A DNA stretch of 64,000 bases from Marivivens donghaensis. GTDB taxonomy: Bacteria; Pseudomonadota; Alphaproteobacteria; Rhodobacterales; Rhodobacteraceae. The notes under the pieces are model-generated. The model had not been told where the DNA came from, made no database searches, and saw nothing but the letters and a program-made list of their open reading frames with translations. The translations under genes and the position numbers were made by a program. Each line of letters begins with the position of its first letter. Position 1 is the stretch's first letter. The stretch lies in assembly GCF_023541015.1 (NCBI RefSeq), contig NZ_JALNPR010000007.1, forward strand, positions 61,738 to 125,737, in the 5' to 3' direction. Of the stretch, positions 49,009 through 59,250 are shown piece by piece.

Positions 49009-50174
49009 CCAATGTAAACACCCGTAAGATTTGCCTTGCCGGCAAGAATCAGATTGCGGTAGACGCACTTATCTACATGATCAATCTAGGGTGGAAAGAC
49101 CGTTTGATGGTCTGCCCAAACCGCAACGATACCGGGGTATCAACTTGGCAGCCGTCCTTGATCCGCTACGCACGCGAATTCGGCGTCGATGTGGTAACGC
49201 TTGAGCAAGCACAAGAAGTCCCTCAACTGGTATTTATTTCTTTGGAATTCGACAGGATAATTCGCCCCGCTGATTTCCAGTCTGATAGGTTGTTTAACAT
49301 CCACTTCTCAGCACTGCCAGCTTACAAGGGCATGTACACCTCCGCCCTACCTATCCTTCACGGTAAGCAACGTACCGGAGTAACCTTGCACGAGATTGAT
49401 TCAGGAATCGACACTGGCCCAATCATCGCGCAAACCATCTTTAAAATTCCAGTGACTTGGACAGCACGCGATCTCTATTTTGCATACATGGGCCACGGGT
49501 TTGCGCTATTTCGCGAGAAATTAGACCGGCTTGTTGCCTCTGAAGCACCTAGATCCACCGCGCAGGCCGCGAATGGTTCTAGTTATTTTGCAAAATCTGA
49601 AATCGACTATGCAGGCCTCAAAATCAACCTTTTCGACACAGCCGATGGGATCATCCAACAGTTGCGTGCTTTTTCGTTCCGCGAATACCAGATTCCAATA
49701 ATAGAAGATATGCAAATAGGTGGTTGGGATATACTGAACCACTCATCGCGGGAAAAACCTGGTACCGTGCTTGATAGGGATGCTGAAAGCCTGACAATCG
49801 CTACCATTGATTACAGCCTTCGCCTCAGCCGCAACCGTACTTGGGAATGGTTCGAAGTGACTGGCGAATTGAACGATAAAGCGTTAGATCCCTCCCACAT
49901 AAACGTACGAGATAAGAATGGCTGGACCCCACTGATACGCGCTGCTTGGGCCGGTGACACAAGGCTCTGCCGTAAGCTCCTCGAATTTGGGGCAGACCCA
50001 AACCGACCGAACCATAACGGCACCACCCCATTGATGTATGCATATTCAGGGAAAAATCCTGACGAAGTTGCTGAAGTACTTCGAGCTCATGGTGCAGACA
50101 TGGAACAACGAGATAATTTTGGAAAGAGTTTGAAGAATTACCATCCCTACGCTGCAAGGAACTGTATCGGATGA
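49005..50174 (+). CDS. Sugar N-formyltransferase with C-terminal ankyrin repeats (FdtF/QdtF-like)
   Basis: 389 residues, starting at a GTG that overlaps the previous stop. The catalytic domain (to about residue 200) has the formyltransferase signature FNIHFSALPAYKGM with the His and the later Asp in GVTLHEIDSGIDTGPI. After a middle region, residues 300-385 form two to three ankyrin repeats (NVRDKNGWTPLIRAAWAGD, then EFGADPNRPNHNGTTPLMYAYSG, then LRAHGADMEQRDNFG). This domain order is known for dTDP-3-amino-3,6-dideoxyhexose formyltransferases, where the ankyrin part binds a second nucleotide sugar. With the two genes after it the product is dTDP-Fuc3NFo or dTDP-Qui3NFo. Confidence 0.85.
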   Translation: MTNVNTRKICLAGKNQIAVDALIYMINLGWKDRLMVCPNRNDTGVSTWQPSLIRYAREFGVDVVTLEQAQEVPQLVFISLEFDRIIRPADFQSDRLFNIHFSALPAYKGMYTSALPILHGKQRTGVTLHEIDSGIDTGPIIAQTIFKIPVTWTARDLYFAYMGHGFALFREKLDRLVASEAPRSTAQAANGSSYFAKSEIDYAGLKINLFDTADGIIQQLRAFSFREYQIPIIEDMQIGGWDILNHSSREKPGTVLDRDAESLTIATIDYSLRLSRNRTWEWFEVTGELNDKALDPSHINVRDKNGWTPLIRAAWAGDTRLCRKLLEFGADPNRPNHNGTTPLMYAYSGKNPDEVAEVLRAHGADMEQRDNFGKSLKNYHPYAARNCIG

Positions 50175-50602
50175 ATGAAATACTTAGAGAAAAAGGAAGT
50201 GTGCGTATACTCGATTTACCCCAGATCCACGATCCGAGGGGAGATCTGACGTTTGTCGAAGGAGGCAAGCACATTCCATTTAAAATCGCCCGCGTATATT
50301 ACCTCTATAATGTGCCAGTCGATTCAGAACGCGGCGGACATGCACATCGCGAATTAGAACAGATAGTATTCGCCCTGTCAGGCAGTTTCCGCATGAAGAT
50401 CGACGATGGAACCACGAAATCTGAATACTGGCTGCGCGACCCCCGCAAGGGCCTTTATATAAGCAAGATGGTTTGGCGCGAGATGGACGCTTTCAGCCAG
50501 GGCGCCGTTTGTATGGTGCTCGCATCGCATCGATATGATGAAGCGGATTACTATAGAAATTATGAAGAATTTCTAAATTCTTTAGGAAACGAAACAAAAT
50601 GA
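50171..50602 (+). CDS. dTDP-4-oxo-6-deoxyglucose 3,4-ketoisomerase (FdtA/QdtA)
   Basis: 143 residues, a single cupin of the WxcM/FdtA type. Typical segments: [37 protein letters not shown] with the catalytic His pair, and a C-terminal [13 protein letters not shown]. It moves the keto group of dTDP-4-keto-6-deoxyglucose from C4 to C3. FdtA (galacto product) and QdtA (gluco product) differ in stereochemistry and I cannot separate them here. It overlaps both neighbours by ATGA. Confidence 0.87.
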   Translation: MNEILREKGSVRILDLPQIHDPRGDLTFVEGGKHIPFKIARVYYLYNVPVDSERGGHAHRELEQIVFALSGSFRMKIDDGTTKSEYWLRDPRKGLYISKMVWREMDAFSQGAVCMVLASHRYDEADYYRNYEEFLNSLGNETK

Positions 50603-51693
50603 TACCGTTCCTAGACCTTGGCGCCGCCTATCGTGAACTTAAGACCGAGATCGACGCGGCCATCCATCGTGTCATCGATTCGGGCTGGTACATCCTCGGG
50701 CCCGAAGTCGACGCATTTGAGGCAGAATGGGCTACATATTGCGACGCCAAACATTCCGTAGGCCTCGCCAATGGGCTTGATGCCTTAGTCCTTGCGCTCC
50801 GCTCACTTGATGTTGGCCCAGGTGATGAAGTCATCGTGCCGTCAAACACCTATATTGCCACTTGGCTAGCAGTTTCCACAGTAGGGGCGAAGCCGATACC
50901 CGTCGAACCAGACCCTGACACTCACAACATTGATACAACGCTGATCGCGCCCGCGATCACGCGACGGACTAAAGTGATTTTGCCCGTGCATTTGTATGGA
51001 CAACCCGCTGATATGGATCCGATCCTGGATCTTGCTCGGAAACACGGCATTGCGGTGGTAGAAGATGCGGCCCAAGCACATGGCGCACGATACAAAGGCA
51101 AGCGCATCGGTGCACATAGTGATGTGGTGTGCTGGAGCTTCTATCCTGGCAAGAACCTGGGAGCCTTGGGTGATGGCGGCGCGATTACCACGAACCGCGC
51201 CGATCTTGCCGATCGTATACGGGTGCTACGTAATTACGGCAGTCGGGTAAAGTATGTAAACGAGGTGCAAGGCGTAAATTCACGACTGGACCCGATCCAA
51301 GCCGCAGTCCTGCGTGTTAAACTAAGACATCTTGATAACTGGACTGAGCGCCGGCGAACGATCGCGGACCATTATAACAGCGCACTACAAGATACAGGTC
51401 TCAAACTTACGAATGTACCCATTTGGGCTGATCCAGTTTGGCATCTTTACGTCGTTCGCTCTCCCAACCGTGACGTGTTGCAAAAACATCTAATGGATAA
51501 TGACGTTGGTACGCTAATCCACTACCCAATACCGCCGCACATGCAAAAGGCTTATTCTGAACTCCAACTCGACCCCGAGGCCCTACCGGTCGCACGCGAT
51601 CTGGCAAAAGAAGTGCTAAGCCTGCCCATAGGACCACAATTACTGCCAGAAGATGTGACCCACGTGATCAACGCAATACGGGATTTGACTTAA
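50599..51693 (+). CDS. dTDP-3-keto-6-deoxyhexose 3-aminotransferase (FdtB/QdtB)
   Basis: 364 residues of the DegT/DnrJ/EryC1 PLP aminotransferase family. [12 protein letters not shown] at the start, [14 protein letters not shown], and the Schiff-base Lys in [14 protein letters not shown] are all in place. It transaminates the C3 keto sugar made by the ketoisomerase to give dTDP-Fuc3N or dTDP-Qui3N, then formylated by the first gene of the operon. ATGA overlap upstream; 326 bases of non-coding DNA follow. Confidence 0.9.
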   Translation: MIPFLDLGAAYRELKTEIDAAIHRVIDSGWYILGPEVDAFEAEWATYCDAKHSVGLANGLDALVLALRSLDVGPGDEVIVPSNTYIATWLAVSTVGAKPIPVEPDPDTHNIDTTLIAPAITRRTKVILPVHLYGQPADMDPILDLARKHGIAVVEDAAQAHGARYKGKRIGAHSDVVCWSFYPGKNLGALGDGGAITTNRADLADRIRVLRNYGSRVKYVNEVQGVNSRLDPIQAAVLRVKLRHLDNWTERRRTIADHYNSALQDTGLKLTNVPIWADPVWHLYVVRSPNRDVLQKHLMDNDVGTLIHYPIPPHMQKAYSELQLDPEALPVARDLAKEVLSLPIGPQLLPEDVTHVINAIRDLT

Positions 51694-52019
51694 GTAGATA
51701 GAATTTTTCTGCAACAAGATCATTACTTTAAGATTAGATTGAGCGTTCAATTCACAATCGTTCCCATCCTATCAAAGTTGAACGAAATGCCCCATCTGAT
51801 TGATACATTGATTTTACATCCTACTCACTGTCGTCGGAGTGCTGCTAGATTGTAACGATACGGAGCATGGGCAGCCATGCTTTACTGAAGCGAGCTCCTA
51901 TTGCTTCCAGTTTAGGTACAGTAGTTTCGTTTTCCAAATATACTACATTTATCAAATTCGATACGCTGTTATAAAGATTAGGTTCAGGTCAATCCTGCTT
52001 CTTTAGCCCTCTGTTCAAC
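51694..52019. other. Non-coding stretch before rfbC
   Basis: About 326 AT-rich bases. It contains a small hairpin, GCATGG (51865-51870) with CCATGC (51875-51880), loop GCAG, and a possible promoter closer to rfbC (TTATCA around 51953 and TATAAA-like bases near 51971). No coding frame is convincing. Confidence 0.35.
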
Positions 52020-52595
52020 ATGAAGATGTCCAAAATGTTAGTGCATAATTCATCGCTTACCGGAATGTTCTTGATTGAGCCTCAACGTTTCCGTGATCAT
52101 CGTGGTTTTTTCGCCGAAACCTATAGCAAGCGGGGCTATGCGGAACTGGGGGTTAATGCCACGTTCGTGCAAGACAATCACTCGGTATCGGCGGCCGCAG
52201 GCACTGTGCGGGGCTTACATTTTCAGGCTCCCCCGCACGCACAGGCCAAGCTGGTGCGCTGTGGACGGGGCGCAATTTTCGACGTCGCAGTCGATATTCG
52301 CCGCGGTAGTCCAACCTTTGGCCGCTGGGCTGGCTATACCTTAAGCGCAGAAAATGGCGCGCAACTCTACATCCCAGTGGGCTTTGCTCATGGCTTTGCC
52401 ACGCTCGAACCCGATTGTGAGATCATCTACAAGTGTAGTGACTATTACACGCCGGAAACCGAGGGCTCACTGCGTTGGGACGACCCTAATATTGGCATCG
52501 ATTGGCCCCTCACAAGCGCGCCAGTGCTCAGTGAAAAAGACGCCGCCGCCTCTCGGCTAGCAGACTTTGACAGCCCATTCAACTTTGAGGGATAA
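52020..52595 (+). CDS. rfbC: dTDP-4-dehydrorhamnose 3,5-epimerase RfbC
   Basis: 191 residues, a cupin of normal RmlC length. Catalytic features: DHRGFFAETYSKR, QDNHSVSAAAGTVRGLHFQ with the active-site His, and the YTPETEGSLRWDDPNIGIDWP tail. It epimerises C3 and C5 of dTDP-4-keto-6-deoxyglucose in the dTDP-L-rhamnose pathway. Met codons at 52020 and slightly downstream are both possible starts. It is the first of four contiguous rfb genes and is 3 bases from rfbB. Confidence 0.93.
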   Translation: MKMSKMLVHNSSLTGMFLIEPQRFRDHRGFFAETYSKRGYAELGVNATFVQDNHSVSAAAGTVRGLHFQAPPHAQAKLVRCGRGAIFDVAVDIRRGSPTFGRWAGYTLSAENGAQLYIPVGFAHGFATLEPDCEIIYKCSDYYTPETEGSLRWDDPNIGIDWPLTSAPVLSEKDAAASRLADFDSPFNFEG

Positions 52596-52598
52596 GAA

Positions 52599-53651
52599 AT
52601 GAAGTTACTGATCACTGGCGGCGCTGGATTTATCGGGTCGGCCGTTGTGCGGCTGGCGGTAGCGCGCGGGTATCAGGTGGTGAACCTTGACACGCTGACC
52701 TATGCTGCCAATTTAGCAAACGTGGCGTCGATAGCGGATAGCCCTTTGTATGCTTTTCAGCAGGCCGATATCCGTGACCGCGCGGCGCTGGATGAGGCTT
52801 TTTCAACGTACCAACCCGATATCGTCCTGCATCTGGCCGCCGAATCCCATGTAGACCGTTCCATCGACGGGCCCGCCGATTTTATCGACACCAATATCAC
52901 CGGCACGTTCAACATGTTGGAGGCGGCCCGCAAATATTGGCAGGCGGCGGGACGACCTGATGGCTTTCGCTTTCATCACGTATCGACAGACGAAGTATTT
53001 GGCTCGCTGCCCGCAGACCCGGCCGTGCAGTTTACCGAGACCACAGCATACGATCCGCGCAGTCCCTATTCCGCCTCGAAAGCCGCGTCAGACCATCTGG
53101 TGCGCGCCTGGCACGAGACCTATGGTTTGCCCGTCGTTCTTAGCAATTGTTCCAACAATTACGGACCATATCACTTTCCAGAAAAGCTGATCCCGGTGGT
53201 TATTCTGAATGCGCTGGCGGGGCGGGCTCTCCCAATTTACGGCGATGGCAGCAATATCCGCGATTGGCTGTACGTTGAAGATCACGCCGATGCGCTCTTG
53301 TTGGTGGCCACAAAGGGCGCGCTGGGGCGTAGTTATAACATCGGAGGCGAGAACGAGCGCACAAACCTGCAGCTGGTGCAAACGATCTGCGCAATCCTCG
53401 ACCGGTTGCGCCCGCGCGATACTGGCACTTATTCCGATTTGATTACCTGCGTCACCGATCGCCCCGGCCATGACGCGCGCTACGCCATCGACCCAACGCG
53501 CATTCGCGACGAGCTGGGCTGGCGTCCCAGCGTGACGGTAGAAGAAGGATTAGAACGCACCGTGCGCTGGTATCTCGACAACGAGGCTTGGTGGCGCCCG
53601 TTACTAGACCGCAACGGCGTAGGTCAGCGGCTTGGAACAGCCGGGCTATGA
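52599..53651 (+). CDS. rfbB: dTDP-glucose 4,6-dehydratase RfbB
   Basis: 350 residues, an extended short-chain dehydrogenase. The NAD-binding [14 protein letters not shown] motif, the [12 protein letters not shown] segment and the catalytic YSASKAASD (YxxxK) are present. It makes dTDP-4-keto-6-deoxyglucose, the branch point used both for L-rhamnose by RfbC/RfbD and for the formamido sugar by the FdtA/QdtA-type gene upstream. Its stop overlaps rfbD by ATGA. Confidence 0.95.
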   Translation: MKLLITGGAGFIGSAVVRLAVARGYQVVNLDTLTYAANLANVASIADSPLYAFQQADIRDRAALDEAFSTYQPDIVLHLAAESHVDRSIDGPADFIDTNITGTFNMLEAARKYWQAAGRPDGFRFHHVSTDEVFGSLPADPAVQFTETTAYDPRSPYSASKAASDHLVRAWHETYGLPVVLSNCSNNYGPYHFPEKLIPVVILNALAGRALPIYGDGSNIRDWLYVEDHADALLLVATKGALGRSYNIGGENERTNLQLVQTICAILDRLRPRDTGTYSDLITCVTDRPGHDARYAIDPTRIRDELGWRPSVTVEEGLERTVRWYLDNEAWWRPLLDRNGVGQRLGTAGL

Positions 53652-54517
53652 ATAGTCTGCTGGTTTTTGGAAGGACTGGCCAAGTGGCGCGCGAGCTGCA
53701 GCATTTGGCAGAAGCTCAGACGCTGGATCTGCTGGCCCTGGGGCGCGAAGCAGCCGATCTGGCCCAGCCAGGCACCTGTGCGGCAGCCATCTACGCCCAC
53801 CGGCCACGCGTGGTGATCAATGCTGCCGCCTACACGGCCGTTGACCGCGCAGAAGAAGAAGAAGGACTCGCCACTGCCATTAATGGCAGTGCACCAGCAG
53901 AAATGGCTGAGGCTTGCGCTGCACTGGATATCCCCATGGTACATATCTCCACCGACTATGTATTTCCCGGCAACGGCCAAGCTCCATGGACGCCCAGTGA
54001 TGCCACAGCCCCAGCCAACGCCTATGGTCGCAGCAAATTGGTGGGCGAAGAGGGCATTCGCGCCAGTGGAGTAAACCACGGCATTTTGCGCACCTCTTGG
54101 GTCTTTTCCGCCCATGGTGCGAACTTTGTCAAAACCATGCTGCGCCTGTCAGACACGCGCGACCAGATCAGCGTAGTGGATGACCAAATTGGCGGCCCGA
54201 CGCCGGCGCGGGCCATTGCGGCGGCTTGCCTATCTATCGCACAGCAGTTGCAAGTAGCACCCAGCAAAAGCGGCACTTACCATTTCAGCGGCGAGCCCGA
54301 TGTCAGCTGGTGTACCTTTGCCGGCACCATTTTTGAGATGTCGGGCCGATCCACACGCGTCAATGGGATCCCATCCAGCGCATATCCCACGCCAGCCGCC
54401 CGCCCGCTAAATAGCCGTCTCGATTGCAGCGCAACCTCGTCCGAATTTGGTCTACCGCGCCCAGATTGGCAGGCAGGACTTAAGGATTGTTTAATTGATC
54501 TAGGGATTTTGAGATGA
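53648..54517 (+). CDS. rfbD: dTDP-4-dehydrorhamnose reductase RfbD
   Basis: 289 residues from the ATG at 53648; a 20-codon in-frame extension lies inside rfbB and is not used. Motifs: [37 protein letters not shown] and the catalytic [10 protein letters not shown]. It reduces dTDP-4-keto-L-rhamnose to dTDP-L-rhamnose. It overlaps both rfbB and rfbA by ATGA. Confidence 0.94.
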   Translation: MNSLLVFGRTGQVARELQHLAEAQTLDLLALGREAADLAQPGTCAAAIYAHRPRVVINAAAYTAVDRAEEEEGLATAINGSAPAEMAEACAALDIPMVHISTDYVFPGNGQAPWTPSDATAPANAYGRSKLVGEEGIRASGVNHGILRTSWVFSAHGANFVKTMLRLSDTRDQISVVDDQIGGPTPARAIAAACLSIAQQLQVAPSKSGTYHFSGEPDVSWCTFAGTIFEMSGRSTRVNGIPSSAYPTPAARPLNSRLDCSATSSEFGLPRPDWQAGLKDCLIDLGILR

Positions 54518-55404
54518 AACAGCGAAAAGGCATTATTCTGGCTGGCGGTTCTGGCACCCGGCTTTATCCCATTACCATGGGCATCTCGAAGCAATTGCTG
54601 CCAATTTACGACAAGCCGATGATTTACTATCCGCTAACTGTGCTAATGTTGGCGGGCATTCGCGAAATCATGATTATTACTACCCCCCATGACCAAGAGC
54701 AGTTCATCCGCACTCTGGGCGATGGCAGCCAATGGGGCGTCACGCTTCAGTATAAGGTGCAGCCCAGCCCCGATGGGCTGGCGCAGGCCTTTATTCTGGC
54801 TGAAGAGTTTTTGGCTGGCAGCCCCGCGGCCATGGTCTTGGGCGACAATATTTTCTTTGGCCACGGCCTGCCCGAGATATTGCAGGCGGCTGATCAATCC
54901 AACAGCGGAGCTACCGTGTTCGGCTACCGCGTGTCAGACCCAGAGCGATATGGTGTAGTTGATTTTGATGCCGACGGCACGGTCAAGAGCATCATCGAGA
55001 AACCAGCCAGTCCGCCCTCGAACTACGCGGTCACGGGGCTTTATTTTGTTGATGGTACAGCGCCCGAACGCGCCCGCACTGTCACGCCATCTACCCGTGG
55101 AGAACTAGAGATTACTTCCTTGTTGGAAAGCTACCTAAAAGATGGCCAACTTAATGTCCAAAAATTGGGCCGTGGATACGCTTGGCTCGACACCGGCACT
55201 CACGCTAGCCTGCTAGACGCCGGCAATTTCGTGCGGACTCTCACCGAACGGCAGGGACAACAAGTGGGCTCGCCCGACGAAGTCGCGTTTGAGATGGGTT
55301 GGATAAACCAAGCCCAGTTGCAAAAGCGCGCTGAAAAATTTGGGAAAAACAATTACGGCGAATATCTCACACAACTCACATTAACTAGACTCAGGACCCA
55401 TTGA
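54514..55404 (+). CDS. rfbA: Glucose-1-phosphate thymidylyltransferase RfbA, 3' end altered by an IS
   Basis: 296 residues. The N-terminal [26 protein letters not shown] and [10 protein letters not shown] are typical RmlA. It couples dTTP and glucose-1-phosphate and starts the dTDP-sugar branch. The last four codons (L-R-T-H) and the stop lie inside the inserted IS element; if the element between the CTAG repeats is removed, the original gene ended T-R-Q-stop with TAA at 56235-56237. The enzyme is therefore almost full length and likely active. Confidence 0.93.
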   Translation: MKQRKGIILAGGSGTRLYPITMGISKQLLPIYDKPMIYYPLTVLMLAGIREIMIITTPHDQEQFIRTLGDGSQWGVTLQYKVQPSPDGLAQAFILAEEFLAGSPAAMVLGDNIFFGHGLPEILQAADQSNSGATVFGYRVSDPERYGVVDFDADGTVKSIIEKPASPPSNYAVTGLYFVDGTAPERARTVTPSTRGELEITSLLESYLKDGQLNVQKLGRGYAWLDTGTHASLLDAGNFVRTLTERQGQQVGSPDEVAFEMGWINQAQLQKRAEKFGKNNYGEYLTQLTLTRLRTH

Positions 55405-56226
55405 TTTAGATGGGTCTGCGTGATCCAAGGTTCGAAAATTGAGCGGTAACATTTCTTATCTTTTCTGGTTTAACGGAGCGCAGATGTCGCGTCTTAAGCC
55501 CTTTTTACCGAAGTCCTATGGCAAGCCACGCGTTGATGATCGACGTGTCCTGAACGGATAATATAAATCAATCGCGATGGGATGCAGTGGCGAGATGCGC
55601 CAAAAGAATATGGCCCACAAAAGACATTCTACAATCATTGGAAGCGGTGGAGTGACAAAGGTATCTTATCGCAGATGATGGTGGGCCTGGCGGCTGACCA
55701 CGGTGAGACAAAGACCGTGATGAACGACGCAACATATCTCAAGGCCCACCGAACAGCGACCAGCATGGCCGTCAAAAAGGGGGGCGTGGCCGCCTAATCG
55801 GCCGGACCAAGGGCGGCATGAACACCAAGCTGCACGCTATCTGTGACAGCCAAGGGCGCCCACTTGGCCTCATAGTCACCGCGGGACAAGTCAGCGATTA
55901 CATCGGCACTCGGGCGCCACTCGGCAGCCAGCCGGAAGTTGATTGGCTTCTCGGCGAGCGAGGATATGACGCTGATTGGTTCAGAGACGCGTTGAAAGAC
56001 AAAGAGATACGCGCGTGTATCGCTGGACGGAAACAGCGCAAGAAGCCCGTCACCTACAACAAGCGTCGCTACAAACGCGGCAACCGAACCGAGATTATGT
56101 TCGGAAGACTCAAGTATTGGAGGCGTGTCGCAGCCCGCTACGACAGGTGCCCAAAGGTCTTAATGTCAGCAATCACTCTTCTAGCCATCGTCATCTACTG
56201 GCTTTGAAAACCAATGAGTCCAGCGC
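55389..56226 (+). mobile_element. IS5-family (IS427-like) insertion sequence
   Basis: About 838 bp flanked by CTAG at 55385-55388 and 56227-56230, a YTAR-type duplication as expected for the IS427 group. Imperfect terminal inverted repeats are visible: the left end continues GGACCCATTGATTT (from 55394) and the right end reads, in complement, GGACTCATTGGTTT (to 56221). The inner gene is a DDE transposase with lesions. It sits in the last codons of rfbA. Confidence 0.85.
55439..56207 (+). pseudogene. IS5-family transposase, disrupted
   Basis: Reading from about 55439 gives the usual N-terminus (MSRLKPFLPKSYGKPRVDDRRV). At 55558 the frame shifts and the restored frame also meets a TAA at 55564-55566, where relatives read GIIFINRNG; this is a true double lesion. 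The frame resumes with RWRDAPKEYGPQ-like sequence (55582 on) and the first catalytic Asp in DATYLKAH. At 55774-55784 a run of A5G6 needs a -1 shift to continue, which may be the element's normal programmed frameshift. The rest (55818-56207) has GERGYDADW and the catalytic Glu in TEIMFGRLK. Confidence 0.8.
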
Positions 56227-56238
56227 CTAGACAATAAG

Positions 56239-58158
56239 TCATAATTTAAGGTTCGTAAGAGACAAAAGATAACGAGCACCTTCGACCGTCAAATGCCCGT
56301 AATCCCAAGCAATCGGGTAAAACGTGCCATCTGACTCCGTAGTCGCAATGCACTCACCAGAAAGACAAAGCAAACTAATTGGATCAATATACTCAATCTT
56401 TGCGGCGTGGGCCAAATTACCTAAAGCAGTATTAATTTCAATCTGACGATCCAGATTTGGCGGAGCAAGTCGTAAAACGGAATCCAATTTAAGCCCAAGT
56501 CGATGAATGTATGTAGGCAAACCGTCTCCCCATTGAGGAACTCCCCCAATCAAAACAATCTTAGAGTGAGGACTTTCACTCTTTATGATCGAAACCGTTT
56601 CAAACAATGACGATTCCAACTCATTAATATTGTTAAAATTCGGATAATCCTTAGATAAGTGAAGAAGCCAATTAGCATGCAAAACAATATAATTAGGTCG
56701 CACACTGGAAACCTTCGAAAAGGTTGCCCCGTTTAACAGTTCACAATCCGGATTATTTACAAATGATCTGCCAAGTATTGGAGGACAACCAGCACCCAAT
56801 GAAAGTGACAGGCGCCCAAGGGAAGATTCAGACCATCCGGACGCTAGAGCTTGAGCATGTGAGTCACCCCAAATCAAAGTCACATCCGAATCTTGATCGG
56901 CAAAGCATTTGTCAAGATCTGGGAAATAACCGTTCGAATCCCCAAAACAAAGATCCAACGTATTATTTAAGTCCGAAGGTTGGCGAAGGCTTTTATAGTA
57001 TACGTCGTAATTAAGAAGACGTAATTCATCGACTGTGTATCTATATTTACTAAAATCTCCAAGGTGCAAACAAAATCCAATAATAGTAAAACAAAATATT
57101 CCAACACCAGAAAACTTAAAAACAAACCTCTTATTAGAGAACTCAAAATATCTAAAAGGCTGCTCTACATAACGCCATGTAAAGTACGACACAAACACGA
57201 GAAAAATATTCAATAGAACCATGACGGGTAGCGGCACACCCACTACAAAAAAATGCCTTGCAAACGCAAACAGCGGTTGGTGCCACAGATAGATACTATA
57301 GCTAATCATACCAATACCTGTAAAAACTCTTAAACTAAGAAATCGAACACACCAACCACCGTTCTGACCAAAGATAATAAATACTGCAGCACCAGCAACT
57401 GGAATCAGCGTAACAACTGAGGGCGTAGGAGTAGCTTTTGTGAAGCTAAGCATAGAAATAACAATTAGCGCCAACCCAACGAAAGAAATCCACGAATGCC
57501 ACGGCCTTGACCTGACTTTAGGGACAATCCCGCAAAGAGATCCAACAAGAATTTCCCAAAACCTTGAAAACGTAAAAAAGAAATTCTGCTCAGGAAGATT
57601 TTGCGATCCCCATATTGCCAAGCAGAGGGACAAAAATGCCAAAGACCCCAAAATAAAACCAACATATTTCAAAGAAAATTTTGAAATAAATAGCAAAATT
57701 AACGGAAATAATAGATAAAATTGCTCCTCTACGGACAAACTCCAAGTGTGAAGTAAAGGTATCAACTCCGAAGCCGAATCAAAATAACCTGTACTCTCCC
57801 AAAAATGAACATTAGAGATAAATAGAGCCGACGCCGCAAGACTTCTCCCGTAATCCACAAATTGTGACGGCGTCAAAAGCCACCATGAAAATGGTAGACT
57901 GGCTATAAAAATTACAAAGAGGACTGGCAGGATGCGACGCGCACGCCGAAAATAGAATTCAGACAACGAAAAACGGGAATTTTTGATATCGTTCAGCAAA
58001 ATTGTAGTTATCAAATATCCAGATATTACAAAAAAAACATCAACACCGACAAAACCACCCTGAACAATCCCAAATCCGGCGTGGGACAGCACAACCCCCG
58101 ACACAGCGAATGCCCGCAGCCCGTCAATTTCTGATCGATATTTCACAAGTAAGTCCAT
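56239..58158 (-). CDS. Membrane O-acyltransferase with SGNH domain (OafA/YrhL type)
   Basis: 639 residues from the ATG at 58158 (GGAAG upstream); eight extra N-terminal codons are possible. The first 350 residues are an acyltransferase-3 domain with about ten spans: YRSEIDGLRAFAV, FFVISGYLI and the HTWSLSVEEQFYL motif. The C-terminal 270 residues form a periplasmic SGNH hydrolase-like domain with GDSHAQALASGW and a late DYGHLT. Such proteins acetylate O-antigen or capsule sugars. The gene is strongly AT-rich compared with the rfb genes, suggesting transfer. Confidence 0.9.
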   Translation of the reverse strand: MDLLVKYRSEIDGLRAFAVSGVVLSHAGFGIVQGGFVGVDVFFVISGYLITTILLNDIKNSRFSLSEFYFRRARRILPVLFVIFIASLPFSWWLLTPSQFVDYGRSLAASALFISNVHFWESTGYFDSASELIPLLHTWSLSVEEQFYLLFPLILLFISKFSLKYVGFILGSLAFLSLCLAIWGSQNLPEQNFFFTFSRFWEILVGSLCGIVPKVRSRPWHSWISFVGLALIVISMLSFTKATPTPSVVTLIPVAGAAVFIIFGQNGGWCVRFLSLRVFTGIGMISYSIYLWHQPLFAFARHFFVVGVPLPVMVLLNIFLVFVSYFTWRYVEQPFRYFEFSNKRFVFKFSGVGIFCFTIIGFCLHLGDFSKYRYTVDELRLLNYDVYYKSLRQPSDLNNTLDLCFGDSNGYFPDLDKCFADQDSDVTLIWGDSHAQALASGWSESSLGRLSLSLGAGCPPILGRSFVNNPDCELLNGATFSKVSSVRPNYIVLHANWLLHLSKDYPNFNNINELESSLFETVSIIKSESPHSKIVLIGGVPQWGDGLPTYIHRLGLKLDSVLRLAPPNLDRQIEINTALGNLAHAAKIEYIDPISLLCLSGECIATTESDGTFYPIAWDYGHLTVEGARYLLSLTNLKL

Positions 58159-58335
58159 CCAAAACTTCCAACAAGCAGACAATAAATTTTTCGTGGACGC
58201 AATGCAACCAACAAATAGCTAGACACCAAACCGTGGTTTTTTTGGCCACAGCATTGCTAACGATGAAGTTTTCCCTTATTTTAAACAAGAACTTTCGTTA
58301 CACATTTAGCCATCGAATTTGCAGCGAGATAACGC

Positions 58336-59250
58336 ATGAAAACTTCCGTAGTCCTTATCGCCTATAACCAAGAGGAAACTGTCAAAATGGCAGTGAAATC
58401 GCTGCTTGAGCAAACAGGTGGACCTTATGAAATCCTTCTTTCTGACGACTCATCAACTGATAAGACCTATGAGTTTATGCAAGAAGCTGTCTCTGAATTT
58501 CCAACAGTTCACACGGTTATTTTTAATAGAAACGATAAAAATTTAGGCATCGCGGAACATATTAACAAAGTTTTTGATATTTCGTCGGGGGATATCGTAA
58601 TATTTAATGCTGGTGACGATATATCATTGCCCAATCGTTGCGCTCGATTGCTTGAAGAGTTCGAAAGAACGAATGCATGGCTAGTACATTCTCATGCTAA
58701 ATGCGTAGATAAAAATGGTAACGTCGCCCAACAATCGTATCGCAATGCGCAATTTTTCAAAACTGATGATCTTGCGGCATTATCGACGGCTAAAGCCCTT
58801 TTTCTTGGAGCGACAGGATCATATCATCGTAATATTGTAGATAAATACGGCAAATTAAGTAACCCCTCTTTATTCGAAGATCTCATTTTCGGATTTAGAG
58901 CAGCTCTCGAACGAAAAATAAGTTTTATTGATGATGAGCTCTTAATATACCTCGCTCATGGAGGTGTTTCATCCAAAACGGATACAAACGGAAATGCAAA
59001 GCAAAATCTTGCTTCACACAAGAACCTTACTCGATTTCTGGCGGTATTAGAGCAACGGGAAAATGATGCACAAATCTTTGGCCTGCAAAAAAACCATCCT
59101 GTATTTAGAGCGATCAAGAAATCACGTCGAAAAACTTTAATTGAAATTTCAATTCTACACCAAAAACAAGAATGTTTTTGGGGGCTAGTAATAAAATCCC
59201 CCATTCACACAATAAAGACTTTTTTGCGCTCTCGAAAAATGTCACGATAG
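58336..59250 (+). CDS. Family 2 glycosyltransferase
   Basis: 304 residues. GT-A fold of family GT2: SVVLIAYNQEETVKMAVKSLL, LLSDDSSTDKTYEF, then the metal-binding NAGDDISLPNRC near residue 95. It should add a sugar from a nucleotide donor during O-antigen or capsule repeat-unit assembly. The coding sequence is AT-rich. It converges on the next glycosyltransferase with a 9-base overlap of the two ends. Confidence 0.87.
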   Translation: MKTSVVLIAYNQEETVKMAVKSLLEQTGGPYEILLSDDSSTDKTYEFMQEAVSEFPTVHTVIFNRNDKNLGIAEHINKVFDISSGDIVIFNAGDDISLPNRCARLLEEFERTNAWLVHSHAKCVDKNGNVAQQSYRNAQFFKTDDLAALSTAKALFLGATGSYHRNIVDKYGKLSNPSLFEDLIFGFRAALERKISFIDDELLIYLAHGGVSSKTDTNGNAKQNLASHKNLTRFLAVLEQRENDAQIFGLQKNHPVFRAIKKSRRKTLIEISILHQKQECFWGLVIKSPIHTIKTFLRSRKMSR

